The notes under the pieces are model-generated. The model was not told the DNA's origin, ran no database searches, and was given only the letters and a program-made list of their open reading frames with translations. Shown here piece after piece: positions 7,619 through 15,318 of a stretch of 35,108 nt of DNA. The translations under genes and the position numbers were made by a program. The stretch's first letter is position 1. The number at the start of each line of letters is the position of its first letter. Source of the DNA: Methylobacterium aquaticum (GTDB taxonomy: Bacteria; Pseudomonadota; Alphaproteobacteria; Rhizobiales; Beijerinckiaceae); NCBI RefSeq assembly GCF_001043915.1, contig NZ_LABX01000028.1:1-35108 (forward strand), read 5' to 3'.

Positions 7619-8026
7619 TCAATAGGTGCGCGCGCCGGGGATCGGCGGCGGCACGACGAAGACCCCGCCGGAGGCGGGCGGGGGGGCGATCGACGGCCCG
7701 TAGGGCGAGGGGCCGTAGCGATCGTAACGATCGTACCGGTCGTAGCGGTCCGCCCGGGACCGGTCGTCCCGCCAGCGGCCTTCCGCGTCGCGGCGGTCGC
7801 GATCGTCGCGGCGGCGCGGCATGATCTCGTCCGGATCGCGCCGATCGATATCCCGCCGGTCGCTGTCCCGGGGACCGCCGTCGTCGCCGAAGCGCGGGCC
7901 GGAGCCGCGGCGGCCGTCATCGTCACGGGGGCTGCGCCGAGCGGTCGGGCGGTCATCGTCCCATTGCGCCACGGCCGGACAGGCGGAGAGGCCGGCGAGC
8001 AGGGCCGCGGCGAGCAGGAATCTCAT
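7619..8026 (-). CDS. Small exported Arg/Asp-rich repeat protein
   Basis: The 135-residue product starts MRFLLAAALLAGLSACPAVAQ, which can be read either as a signal peptide cut after AVA or as a lipoprotein with lipobox LSAC. The mature part is strongly charged and low in complexity, dominated by Arg and Asp, with a DRY triplet repeated four times (DRYDRYDRYDRYG) and a proline-rich tail ending PPPIPGARTY. Such proteins are common in Methylobacterium and have no known function; extracytoplasmic location is the only safe inference. It lies 24 bases downstream of the AI-2E permease on the same strand. Confidence 0.75.
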   Translation of the reverse strand: MRFLLAAALLAGLSACPAVAQWDDDRPTARRSPRDDDGRRGSGPRFGDDGGPRDSDRRDIDRRDPDEIMPRRRDDRDRRDAEGRWRDDRSRADRYDRYDRYDRYGPSPYGPSIAPPPASGGVFVVPPPIPGARTY

Positions 8027-8050
8027 CGGCAGGCAGTCCTTCGAGGCGAA

Positions 8051-9181
8051 TCAGGCGACGGTCTGGTCGTCGCCCGCCGTATACTCTCGCCACAGCAGCA
8101 CCAAGGCCGCCATCACCGCCGGCCCCAGGAACAGGCCGAGGAGGCCGAAGCTCTCGACGCCGCCCAGGATGCCGAGCAGCACCCAGAGGAAGGGCAGGCG
8201 GGTGGCGCCGCCGATCAGGACCGGGCGGACGAAGTGGTCGGCCACGAAGGTGACGACGAGGCCGGCCACCGCGACGACGATCGCCGCGGTGACGCTGCCC
8301 TGCACGGCGGCGAGCAAAGCCGCGAGGCCGAAGGCCACGGGAGCCCCGAACGGAATCATCGCGGCGAGCGCCGTGGCGGCGCCGAGCAGAACCGGATGCG
8401 GCACGCCGGCGAAGACGTAGACGACGCCAAGCAAAAAGCCTTCGCCGAGGCCGACCAGCACCAGCCCGTCGACGGTGCCGTGGACCGAGGCCACCATCTG
8501 GCGCGCCACCCGCTCGCCCCGCGGGCCGAACAGGCGGCGGGCTGCCGAAAGCCCTTGCGCCGCCAGGGCCGGCCCATCGCGGAAGAGGAAGAACAGGGCG
8601 AGCAGCGTGAAGCCGAACAGCATCGCCCGGTGGACGATCTGGCTGCCGAAGGTGCGCCCGAACCCGACCAGCGACGAGTGGTTGATCGACTGGTCGACGC
8701 GCTTCAAGACCTCGGACGAGCCCTGCGGATGGCTCAGGTTCGCCTGCCACCAGGCCGAGACCTGCGCCGCCCCGACGGGCAGGCGGGCGACGAAATCCGG
8801 CACCGGCCAGCCCTGCTCCTCGATCTGGCGCCAGAACGCCACCGCGTCCTGCGCCTCCCGCGCCGCCTGAATCGCCACCACGATCAGCGGCACCAGGATC
8901 ACCAGGGCGACCGCCAGGGTGAGGAGGGCCGGCCACAGGAGGTTGTGCCGGCCCGGCGGCTTGATCCGCACCAGCCGCTCGCGCAAGGGCCAGAGGGCGA
9001 TCGCCAGGATCACCGCCCAGACGAGGGCCGGCAGGAAGGGATGCAGGACCCACAGGCCGAGGGCGCCGAGCGCCACGACGAGCGCCACGCGGGCGAAGGC
9101 AGAGCTGCCGGTTGCGGGCGGCGGCGGAGCCAGCGGAGCGGCGGCGGGGCCAGGGCCGGTCGGGGGCCTTACGTGTTCCAT
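8051..9181 (-). CDS. AI-2E family transporter (PerM-type permease)
   Basis: This 376-residue integral membrane protein is called from the ATG at 9179-9181, preceded by GGAAGG. It has two closely spaced hydrophobic segments at the N-terminus, a large soluble loop (about 85-200), then a cluster of hydrophobic helices separated by family-typical strings such as VHGTVDGLVLVGLGEG, GVPHPVLLGAATALAAMIPFGA, DHFVRPVLIGG and FLWVLLGILGG. That is the layout of the UPF0118/AI-2E exporter family. Members have been linked to autoinducer-2 export or sodium/proton exchange; the substrate cannot be told from sequence. It leads a minus-strand group with the exported repeat protein and RidA. Confidence 0.9.
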   Translation of the reverse strand: MEHVRPPTGPGPAAAPLAPPPPATGSSAFARVALVVALGALGLWVLHPFLPALVWAVILAIALWPLRERLVRIKPPGRHNLLWPALLTLAVALVILVPLIVVAIQAAREAQDAVAFWRQIEEQGWPVPDFVARLPVGAAQVSAWWQANLSHPQGSSEVLKRVDQSINHSSLVGFGRTFGSQIVHRAMLFGFTLLALFFLFRDGPALAAQGLSAARRLFGPRGERVARQMVASVHGTVDGLVLVGLGEGFLLGVVYVFAGVPHPVLLGAATALAAMIPFGAPVAFGLAALLAAVQGSVTAAIVVAVAGLVVTFVADHFVRPVLIGGATRLPFLWVLLGILGGVESFGLLGLFLGPAVMAALVLLWREYTAGDDQTVA

Positions 9182-9421
9182 GCCGGTGTCATCCTTCCCG
9201 CGTCGCCGCAGGCGCGTCATCCGGCTGAGCTAGGGCAGGGCACGCCTGATGGAAACGCCGTGCGGTTGCCGGCCCGCCCCCCCTCGTGTATGCGGGCCCC
9301 TCGACCGGGCCCTGCCCGGCGGACCCGTTTCGGGTAGGCGGTTTTGTGGCCGGGGCGCGGGCGGTGCCCGGAGGTCGCGCCGTTCGAGCCTAGACCTCAG
9401 CAGGAAGACGGCTGCACGTCC

Positions 9422-9709
9422 ATGTCCGACACCTTCGACCGCGTCGCCACCATCATCGCCGACGTCGCCGATATCCCGCGCGAGACGATCACGCCGGAGA
9501 GCCACGCCATCGACGATCTGGGCATCGACAGCCTGGCCTTCCTCGACATCGCCTTCGAGATCGACAAGACCTTCGGGATCAAGCTGCCTCTGGAGCAGTG
9601 GACCCAGGAGGTCAACGAGGGCAAGGTTCCGGCCGAGCAGTATTTCGTGCTGAAGAACCTCTGCGAGCGCATCGACGGCCTGGTGGCCGAAAAGGCCGCC
9701 AAGGTCTGA
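9422..9709 (+). CDS. acpXL: Acyl carrier protein AcpXL for the lipid A very-long-chain fatty acid
   Basis: The 95-residue ACP carries the phosphopantetheine attachment S37 in [11 protein letters not shown]. Its C-terminus, [24 protein letters not shown], is cut here into [11 protein letters not shown] and [10 protein letters not shown]; these strings are diagnostic of AcpXL rather than the housekeeping ACP. In Rhizobium AcpXL carries the 27-hydroxyoctacosanoate chain that is transferred to lipid A. It opens an operon whose order (acpXL, fabZ, two ketosynthases, reductase genes, lpxXL) matches the rhizobial cluster. The gene is divergent from the AI-2E permease across a 240-base GC-rich gap. 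AGGAAG lies rather far (about 14 bases) upstream of the ATG. Confidence 0.93.
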   Translation: MSDTFDRVATIIADVADIPRETITPESHAIDDLGIDSLAFLDIAFEIDKTFGIKLPLEQWTQEVNEGKVPAEQYFVLKNLCERIDGLVAEKAAKV

Positions 9710-9732
9710 ACCGGGTTTAGGCGGCCGCCGGG

Positions 9733-10197
9733 ATGCGCCTCGAATATTTCGACATGATCGACCGGGTCGTGAGCCTCGACCGTGCCGAAGGGCGCATCGC
9801 GGCCCGCGCCACCGTGCCGGACGCGAGCCCGGTCTTCGAGGGGCACTTTCCCGGCCACCCCCTGGTGCCCGGCGTGCTCCTCACCGAGACGATGGCGCAA
9901 GCCTCCGGCTACCTGCTGCTCGCCCGTGCGTCGTTCAGCCACATGCCGTTTCTGATGGGCGTCGACAAGGCGCGCTTCCGCACCTTCGTCGGCCCCGGGG
10001 CCGTGCTGGAGGTCGAGGCGAGCCTGGAGCATGACGGCTCGGGCTACGCCGTGACGAAGGCGGCGATCCAGTCCGACGGCAAGCTGATCTGCAACGCCGA
10101 CTTGCGGTTCCGGACCATGCCGTTCCCCGAGGGGCTCGGCGCGCTGATGCGCGAGCGGACCGCCCGGATCGGCCTCCTCGACGGAGCGGAGTCATGA
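9733..10197 (+). CDS. fabZ: 3-hydroxyacyl-ACP dehydratase (FabZ type) of the VLCFA operon
   Basis: This 154-residue hot-dog-fold protein contains FEGHFPGHPLVPGV with catalytic H38, and E52 in LLTETMAQ. The 14-residue spacing between the two equals that of E. coli FabZ (H54 and E68). The enzyme removes water from 3-hydroxyacyl-ACP in each elongation round. It follows acpXL by 23 bases and its TGA overlaps the next ATG (ATGA), so it is translationally coupled to the ketosynthase-like gene. Its place in the operon indicates it works on acyl chains carried by AcpXL (the rhizobial fabZXL). Confidence 0.92.
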   Translation: MRLEYFDMIDRVVSLDRAEGRIAARATVPDASPVFEGHFPGHPLVPGVLLTETMAQASGYLLLARASFSHMPFLMGVDKARFRTFVGPGAVLEVEASLEHDGSGYAVTKAAIQSDGKLICNADLRFRTMPFPEGLGALMRERTARIGLLDGAES

Positions 10198-11348
10198 CCG
10201 GACCGGTCCCCACGCGACCCGTCGTGGTCACGGGCCTCGGGCTCGTCTCCTGCGCGGGCGAGGGCGTCGCGGCGCATCTCGCCGCCTGCCGGGCCGGGGC
10301 GACGCCCCGCACCGATGCCGCGACCTTCGCACCCTATCCGGTCCACCCGGTCGCGCCGCTCACCCTCGACGGGCAGATCCCCAAAAAGTCGGATCAGCGG
10401 CAGATGGAGCCGTGGCAGCGGCTCGGCGTCTACGCCGCCGGCCTCGCCCTCGATGCGGCGGGGGCCAAGGCGGATGCGGCGCTCAAGGCGGCCATGCACC
10501 TCGTCGTGGCGGCGGGCGGCGGCGAGCGCGACTACGCGGTGGACGGCCAGATCCTCACCGGGCTGCGCAACGCGGCCGATCCCGGCGCCTACCTCAACGA
10601 GCGCCTGCTGAACGACCTGCGGCCGACGCTCTTCCTCGCCCAGCTCTCGAACCTGCTCGCCGGCAACATCGCCATCGTGCACGGGGTCACGGGTGCCTCG
10701 CGCACCTTCATGGGCGAGGAATCGAGCGGGGTCGATGCGCTGCGCATCGCTCAAGGGCGCATCGCTGCCGGTCAGCTCGACATCGTCCTCGTCGGCGGCT
10801 CCTACAATGCCGAGCGGGCCGACGTGCTGCTGATCCACGAGATGGGCGGGTATCTCACCAAGCCCGATTACCGCCCGGTCTTCGCCCGCGGCGACGCCCC
10901 CGGTTTCATCCTTGGCTCCGGCGCCGCCTTCCTGGTGCTGGAGGCCGAGGCGCACGCCGAGGCGCGCGGCGCCCGGCCGCTCGCCCGGCTCGACGCGGTG
11001 GCGAGCGACCGCACCAAGCGCCGCGACGGCAGCGTCGCCGCGAGCCTGACGGGCCTCTGGCGGCGGGCCGGCCTCACCTCGCCCGACGTCGTGATCTCGG
11101 CCGCCACCGGCTGCGGCGGCATCACCGCCGAGGAGCAGGACGCGCTGGCGGCCCTCGCACCGCAGGCACCGGTCCGGGCGCTCGGCGATCTGACCGGCCA
11201 CATGCTGGAGGCCGCCGCGCCGTTCGGGGCCGCCCTCGCGGCGGCTCTCGTGGCGGCCGGAGAGGCGCGCGAGGTCGCCGTCACGACGGTCGGCCATCGC
11301 CGCGGCGAGGGCGTGCTGCGCCTCACTACCGCAGGGGAAGGCCGATGA
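10194..11348 (+). CDS. Ketosynthase-like protein lacking the catalytic Cys (chain-length-factor-like, FabF2XL position)
   Basis: The 384-residue protein has the thiolase fold of a KAS II: VVVTGLGLVSCAGEG at the start, DIVLVGGSYNAE, APGFILGSGAAFLVLEAEAHA and a GHMLEAAAPFGAA near the end. The nucleophile motif TACSSG is replaced by FMGEESSG, with E176 where Cys should be. The first His (HGTGT in the partner) is replaced by AATGCGG, while the second (GH in LTGHMLEA) is kept. It should therefore not condense by itself. With the complete ketosynthase encoded next door through an ATGA overlap, the pair recalls KS-alpha and chain length factor of type II polyketide synthases. A role in setting the C28-type chain length is an inference. 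Confidence 0.85.
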   Translation: MTGPVPTRPVVVTGLGLVSCAGEGVAAHLAACRAGATPRTDAATFAPYPVHPVAPLTLDGQIPKKSDQRQMEPWQRLGVYAAGLALDAAGAKADAALKAAMHLVVAAGGGERDYAVDGQILTGLRNAADPGAYLNERLLNDLRPTLFLAQLSNLLAGNIAIVHGVTGASRTFMGEESSGVDALRIAQGRIAAGQLDIVLVGGSYNAERADVLLIHEMGGYLTKPDYRPVFARGDAPGFILGSGAAFLVLEAEAHAEARGARPLARLDAVASDRTKRRDGSVAASLTGLWRRAGLTSPDVVISAATGCGGITAEEQDALAALAPQAPVRALGDLTGHMLEAAAPFGAALAAALVAAGEAREVAVTTVGHRRGEGVLRLTTAGEGR

Positions 11349-12616
11349 GCCGCGACCACGACGCGATGGGCCGTCCCCTGGTGGCGGTCACCGGCCTCGG
11401 TGTGGTGACCTCGCTCGGCCAGGGGGTCGCCGACAACTGGGCCGCCCTGACCGCGGGGCGGTCGGGAATCCACACCATCACCCGCTTCCCGACCGCGGGC
11501 CTGCGCACCCGCATCGCCGGCACGGTGGACTTCATCGCCGCCGACCCGATGGTGGCGCCGCTCCTCTCCCAGCTTTTCGCCGAGGCCGCCGCCGAGGAAG
11601 CGATCGGGCAGGCGGGTCTCTCGGGCGATTTCCCGGGCGCCCTGTTCATGGCGGTGCCGCCGGTGGAGATCGAGTGGCCGCAGCGCCAAGCGCTCGCGGA
11701 GGCTGCCGCGCCGAACGGCGACGTGACCTATGCCGACCTGCTGCGGGCGGCAGGCACCCGGCGCTTCGACGACTGGCACGACCTGTTCATCTTCGGCACG
11801 GTGGCCGACCGCATCGCCGACCGCTTCGGCACCAGAGGCTCGCCGATCTCGCTCTCGACCGCCTGCTCGTCGGGCGCGACCGCGATCCAGCTCGGCGTCG
11901 AGGCGATCCGTCGCGGCGAGGTCGAGGCGGCGTTGTGCATCGGCACCGACGGCTCGGTGAACCCGGAATCGCTGATCCGGTTCTCACTGCTCTCCGCCCT
12001 CTCGACCCAGAACGACCCGCCGGAATCCGCCTCCAAGCCCTTCGCCAGGAACCGCGACGGCTTCGTGATGGGCGAGGGCGCCGCCGCCCTGGTGCTGGAA
12101 AGCGCCGCGAGCGCGCGGGCCCGGGGTGCCCGCATCCTCGGCTACGTGCTGGGCTGCGGCGAGAAGGGCGACGGCTTCCACCGCACCCGCTCGAGCCCCG
12201 ACGGCGCGCCGGTCGTCGCGGCGATCCGGGCCGCCCTCGACGATGCCGGGCTATCGCCCGACCGGATCGACACCGTGAACGCCCACGGCACCGGCACGCC
12301 GGAGAACGACAAGATGGAGGCGATGGGCTGCCTCGCGGTGTTCGGCGAGCGGATGCGCTCGGTGCCGATCTCGTCCAACAAGTCGATGATCGGCCATACG
12401 CTCACCGCCGCCGGCGCGGTCGAGGCGGCGTTCTCGCTGCTGACCATCGCGCATGGCCGGGTGCCCCCGACCCTGAACTATGCCGTGCCCGATCCGGCGA
12501 TCCCCCTCGACGTGGTGACCACCGCCCGGGACGTGCCGGTAACGACCGTCCTCTCCAATTCCTTCGGCTTCGGCGGACAGAATACCTGCCTGGTGTTCGG
12601 GGCGGAGCCGGCATGA
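11345..12616 (+). CDS. Beta-ketoacyl-ACP synthase II (FabF1XL position), catalytically complete
   Basis: The 423-residue ketosynthase has all three active-site elements: C174 in STACSSG, His in NAHGTGTPENDK and His in SNKSMIGHTLTAAGAVEA. The C-terminal SNSFGFGGQN loop is also present. It catalyses the decarboxylative condensation of acyl groups with malonyl-ACP. It is fused to its neighbours by ATGA overlaps on both sides, so it is made together with the pseudo-ketosynthase upstream and the reductase downstream. It is the obvious elongating enzyme for the AcpXL-bound very-long-chain fatty acid. Confidence 0.93.
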   Translation: MSRDHDAMGRPLVAVTGLGVVTSLGQGVADNWAALTAGRSGIHTITRFPTAGLRTRIAGTVDFIAADPMVAPLLSQLFAEAAAEEAIGQAGLSGDFPGALFMAVPPVEIEWPQRQALAEAAAPNGDVTYADLLRAAGTRRFDDWHDLFIFGTVADRIADRFGTRGSPISLSTACSSGATAIQLGVEAIRRGEVEAALCIGTDGSVNPESLIRFSLLSALSTQNDPPESASKPFARNRDGFVMGEGAAALVLESAASARARGARILGYVLGCGEKGDGFHRTRSSPDGAPVVAAIRAALDDAGLSPDRIDTVNAHGTGTPENDKMEAMGCLAVFGERMRSVPISSNKSMIGHTLTAAGAVEAAFSLLTIAHGRVPPTLNYAVPDPAIPLDVVTTARDVPVTTVLSNSFGFGGQNTCLVFGAEPA

Positions 12617-13380
12617 TGGCCGCCGTGCACAACCGGCGGGTCCTCGTCACCGGGGGCGGACGGGGCTTGGGGGCCGCGATCGTGCGGGCGCTGGCCGTCT
12701 CCGGCCACGATGTCGACTTCACCTATCGCGGCTCGCGGGAGGCGGCCGAGGCGTTGGCGCTGGAGCTGGCCGTCCTCTACCCCGAGCAGCGGATTCGGCC
12801 CCACGCCCTCGACCTGTCGGACAAGGCGGCCCTCGACGATTTCTGCGCCGTGATGGAGGGCGAGGGACTCTTCGGCCTCGTCCACAATGCCGGCCAGCCC
12901 TGCGACAGCCTCGCGGCGGTGCTCGACCAGGACCGGGCGGAAGCCGCGATGCAGGTCAATTTCTGGTCGCTCACCCGCCTCGCCAAGGCGCTGGTGCGGC
13001 CGATGACCCGGGCCAAGGCAGGGCGCATCGTGGCGATCGGTTCGGTGGCGGCGCTCCGGGCCAATCCGGGCAACGCCGCCTATGCGGCGAGCAAGGGCGC
13101 GCTGATCGCCTATTGCCGCACCCTCGCCATCGAATCGGCCCGCCGCGGCGTCACCGTGAACGTGGTGGCTCCGGGCTTCATCGACACCGACATGATGGCG
13201 CCCTATGCCGCCCACCGCGCCGGGATGGAGAAGCAGATCCCGGCCGGGCGCTTCGCCGCGCCGGCGGAGGTGGCCGATCTCGTCGCATTCCTGGTGAGCC
13301 CCGCGGCCGGCTACATCACCGGCACCGTGCTGCCGGTGGATGGTGGCCTCACCGCGATGATGGGTATCCATCGCACCTGA
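12613..13380 (+). CDS. 3-oxoacyl-ACP reductase-like SDR (FabG type)
   Basis: The 255-residue short-chain dehydrogenase shows the Rossmann TGGGRGLG at residues 14-21, NAG in VHNAGQP, the catalytic Ser in IGSVAAL and YAASK, followed by NVVAPGFIDTDM and GYITGTVLPVDGG. These are the FabG hallmarks, indicating NADPH-dependent reduction of 3-oxoacyl-ACP. It begins with ATGATG overlapping the ketosynthase stop. Together with FabZ and the downstream dehydrogenase it would give the operon its own full elongation cycle. The classic rhizobial six-gene cluster, as I recall it, has no SDR at this position. Confidence 0.9.
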   Translation: MMAAVHNRRVLVTGGGRGLGAAIVRALAVSGHDVDFTYRGSREAAEALALELAVLYPEQRIRPHALDLSDKAALDDFCAVMEGEGLFGLVHNAGQPCDSLAAVLDQDRAEAAMQVNFWSLTRLAKALVRPMTRAKAGRIVAIGSVAALRANPGNAAYAASKGALIAYCRTLAIESARRGVTVNVVAPGFIDTDMMAPYAAHRAGMEKQIPAGRFAAPAEVADLVAFLVSPAAGYITGTVLPVDGGLTAMMGIHRT

Positions 13381-13392
13381 CGAACCGGAACC

Positions 13393-13722
13393 ATGCGGCC
13401 CTCCTTCCTGCGCGCCGTCGCGGCGGCTTTCCTCCTCGGTCCTGCGTCCGTCCAGGCGCAGGATGTCGGCCGCCAGGAATTCGGGCGCCAGGAATTCGGG
13501 CGACTGGAATTCTTCCGGGTCGAGGGGCTGCCCCCCGGCGATACGCTCAGCATCCGCGAGGCGCCGGACGCCGACTCCGCGGCCCTCGGGCAGGCCCCGC
13601 CCCGCGGCCGCCTGCGCGGCTTCGGCTGCACCAACGACACCCCGAGCGGCTTGACCTGGTGCCGGGTGAAGTTCGGCCCGGTCGTCGGGTGGGCGCGGCG
13701 GCGGTACCTGACGCCGGAGTGA
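13393..13722 (+). CDS. Small exported SH3-like domain protein
   Basis: The 109-residue product has a signal peptide (MRPSFLRAVAAAFLLGPASVQAQ, quoted here as MRPSFLRAVAAAFLL then SVQAQ, cleavage likely after AQA). A short tandem repeat follows (GRQEFGRQEFGRLEF), then a bacterial SH3-like domain with LSIREAPDADSAALG, CTNDT and WCRVKFGPVVGWARRRYL; two Cys could form a disulphide in the periplasm. SH3b domains often bind peptidoglycan or proteins at the envelope. It sits 12 bases after the reductase inside the lipid A operon, which is odd; it may be an envelope factor or a chance insertion. It is followed by a series of hairpins. Confidence 0.82.
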   Translation: MRPSFLRAVAAAFLLGPASVQAQDVGRQEFGRQEFGRLEFFRVEGLPPGDTLSIREAPDADSAALGQAPPRGRLRGFGCTNDTPSGLTWCRVKFGPVVGWARRRYLTPE

Positions 13723-13724
13723 TA

Positions 13725-13760
13725 TCAACGGCCGAAGATGCTGACGCATCCGGCCGTTGA
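13725..13760 (+). terminator. Hairpin 1 of a three-hairpin array
   Basis: TCAACGGCCG and CGGCCGTTGA form a perfect 10-bp stem. The internal bases contain a second stem, GATGC/GCATC, closed by the tetraloop TGAC. It starts two bases after the stop of the SH3 gene, so it may end or stabilise that transcript, although no T-run follows. Confidence 0.6.
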
Positions 13761-13768
13761 CCCAATCT

Positions 13769-13808
13769 CGAATTTTCGATGGCAAGCCAGAGGCTTGGCG
13801 AAAATTCG
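13769..13808. repeat. Hairpin 2 of the array
   Basis: CGAATTTTCG (13769-13778) and CGAAAATTCG (13799-13808) are perfect inverted repeats. Between them CAAGCC and GGCTTG pair around an AGA loop. The AT-rich outer arm stands out against the surrounding GC-rich sequence. It lies 8 bases from hairpin 1. Confidence 0.6.
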
Positions 13809-13816
13809 CGAACGGC

Positions 13817-13845
13817 ACCAAAGGTCGATTTCAACGACCTTTGGT
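13817..13845. repeat. Hairpin 3 of the array
   Basis: ACCAAAGGTCG and CGACCTTTGGT are perfect 11-bp arms around a 7-base loop. It lies 8 bases from hairpin 2, the same gap as between hairpins 1 and 2. Confidence 0.6.
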
Positions 13846-13909
13846 ATGAGGGGTGCGTTGTCGTCCCTGGCCCCTCGGGTTAAGTCCGGCTGATACGACG
13901 GCGCAGGAT

Positions 13910-14059
13910 CCCCTCTCCCGAGTGGGAGAGGGGGGTGGGGGTGAAGGTGGCTCGTTTCAGAACCTGGCACGGAACGCCGCGCGGGCAGCTCGACGCGAGG
14001 GGTTCATTCTGAGCCGGCTCCACCCTCGCCCCTGACCCCTCTCCCACTCGGGGGAGGGG
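13910..14059. repeat. Inverted pair of palindromic intergenic repeats
   Basis: CCCCTCTCCC/GGGAGAGGGG (13910-13933) and CCCCTCTCCC/GGGGGAGGGG (14036-14059) are two short palindromes. The sequence inside each (GGGGTGAAGGTGG near 13936 and, on the other strand, GGGGCGAGGGTGG) is similar, so they are two copies of one repeat facing each other, much like a REP/BIME unit. Together with the hairpin array they fill the 420-base gap 13723-14142; no gene is visible there. Confidence 0.6.
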
Positions 14060-14142
14060 AACCCGCGCCAGCCTCGCGATGATCGCGCCTGCGCCCCGGG
14101 TCGCGTCCGCGAGACCGTCCCGCGAGACACGATAGGACCCTG

Positions 14143-15165
14143 ATGAAAGCCCTCCAGCTCTTCGGTGATCGCGACCTGCGCCTGACCGAGGTTCCCGATC
14201 TGGATGCCCCCGGCCCCGGCGAGGTGCAGATCCGGGTCCGCGCCGTCGGCCTGAACTTCATCGACGTGTGGGGTTTCCGCGGCATGGCCTTCGCCAAGCG
14301 CAAGCTGCCGCTCACCGTCGGGGCCGAGGCGGCCGGCGAGATCGCGGCGCTTGGCGAGGGCGTCGAGGGATTGAAGGTCGGCGACACGGTCGCGCCCTAC
14401 GGTGCGCTCACCTGCGGCCGATGCCGGGCCTGCCGCGAGGGCCGCGACAACCTCTGCGAGGAGGTCGGCGGCGTGCTCGGCTTCCACGTCGATGGCTTCG
14501 CCCGGGAATACGTCAACCTGCCGGCGCGTCTCGTCGTGCGGGTTCCCGACTCCGTCAGCTTCACCGATGCCGCCTGCGCGCCGGTCGCCTTCGGCACGGT
14601 GCAGCACATGCTGTTCGACAACGCCAGGCTCGAACCCGGCGAGACGATCCTGGTCCATGCCGGCGGATCGGGCATCGGCACGACCGCGATCAAGATGGCG
14701 AAGGCGATCGGCTGCACGGTGTTCACCACCGTGGGCGACGATGCCAAGGGCGAGAAGGCGAAGGCGCTGGGCGCCGACCACGTCATCAACTACCGCACCG
14801 AACGCTTTGAGGGCGAGGTCCGCAAGGCCACCAAGCGCAAGGGCGTCGACGTGGTGTTCGAGCATGTCGGGCCCGAGACCTGGAACGGCTCGCTCCTCTG
14901 CCTCAAGCGCGGCGGGCGGCTGGTCACCTGCGGGTCGACCTCCGGCGTCTCCACCACCATGAACCTGATGCAGCTGTTCCAGCAGCAATACCGCATCACC
15001 GGCTCGTTCGGCTGCCGCATCGCCAACATCCGCGACGCCCTCGACAAGATGGCGGGCGGGATGACCCCGGTGATCGATACCGTCCTGCCACTCGGCGAGT
15101 TTGCCCAAGGGCTGGAGCGGCTCGAATCGCGCAAGGTGTTCGGCAAGATCCTGGTCACGCTCTGA
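14143..15165 (+). CDS. Zinc-type medium-chain dehydrogenase/reductase of the VLCFA operon
   Basis: The 340-residue MDR-superfamily protein starts at an ATG preceded by AGGA. It has PGPGEVQIRV and GAEAAGEI in the catalytic domain, a structural-zinc-type cluster CGRCRACREGRDNLC, and the nucleotide-binding loop HAGGSGIGTTAIKMAKAIG. This matches the alcohol dehydrogenase-like gene (adh2XL) found just before lpxXL in rhizobial AcpXL clusters. Its reaction is unproven; reduction of the enoyl-ACP intermediate or oxidation/reduction of the omega-1 position are both possible. It is separated from the rest of the operon by the repeat-rich gap, so it may have its own promoter. Confidence 0.88.
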   Translation: MKALQLFGDRDLRLTEVPDLDAPGPGEVQIRVRAVGLNFIDVWGFRGMAFAKRKLPLTVGAEAAGEIAALGEGVEGLKVGDTVAPYGALTCGRCRACREGRDNLCEEVGGVLGFHVDGFAREYVNLPARLVVRVPDSVSFTDAACAPVAFGTVQHMLFDNARLEPGETILVHAGGSGIGTTAIKMAKAIGCTVFTTVGDDAKGEKAKALGADHVINYRTERFEGEVRKATKRKGVDVVFEHVGPETWNGSLLCLKRGGRLVTCGSTSGVSTTMNLMQLFQQQYRITGSFGCRIANIRDALDKMAGGMTPVIDTVLPLGEFAQGLERLESRKVFGKILVTL

Positions 15166-15318
15166 CGCCCACGGTCGCACAGGAAGGACGGGGGCATCGC
15201 GCTCGCACTCTTGCGCAAACGCATCCGGCGCGAGAAGAGGCGAGGGGCCGGGTCGAAAGACCAGCCTGATCCCTCGCCCCTGCCGCGTCTCCTGCCCGGA
15301 TTGCTTCGTGAGATCATC

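Noticed and set aside
7720..7745. Tandem repeat at DNA level as a phase-variable tract
   Set aside because: The DRY repeats are 9-base in-frame units within a low-complexity protein; changes in number would not shift frame.
7607..9337. Plus-strand open frame of 576 codons across the small exported protein and AI-2E permease
   Set aside because: Its strings of Gln, Glu, His and Arg are the antisense image of hydrophobic membrane helices; no start signal or domain.
13725..13845. CRISPR-like array
   Set aside because: The three palindromes have different sequences and no common repeat, so they are hairpins rather than direct repeats with spacers.
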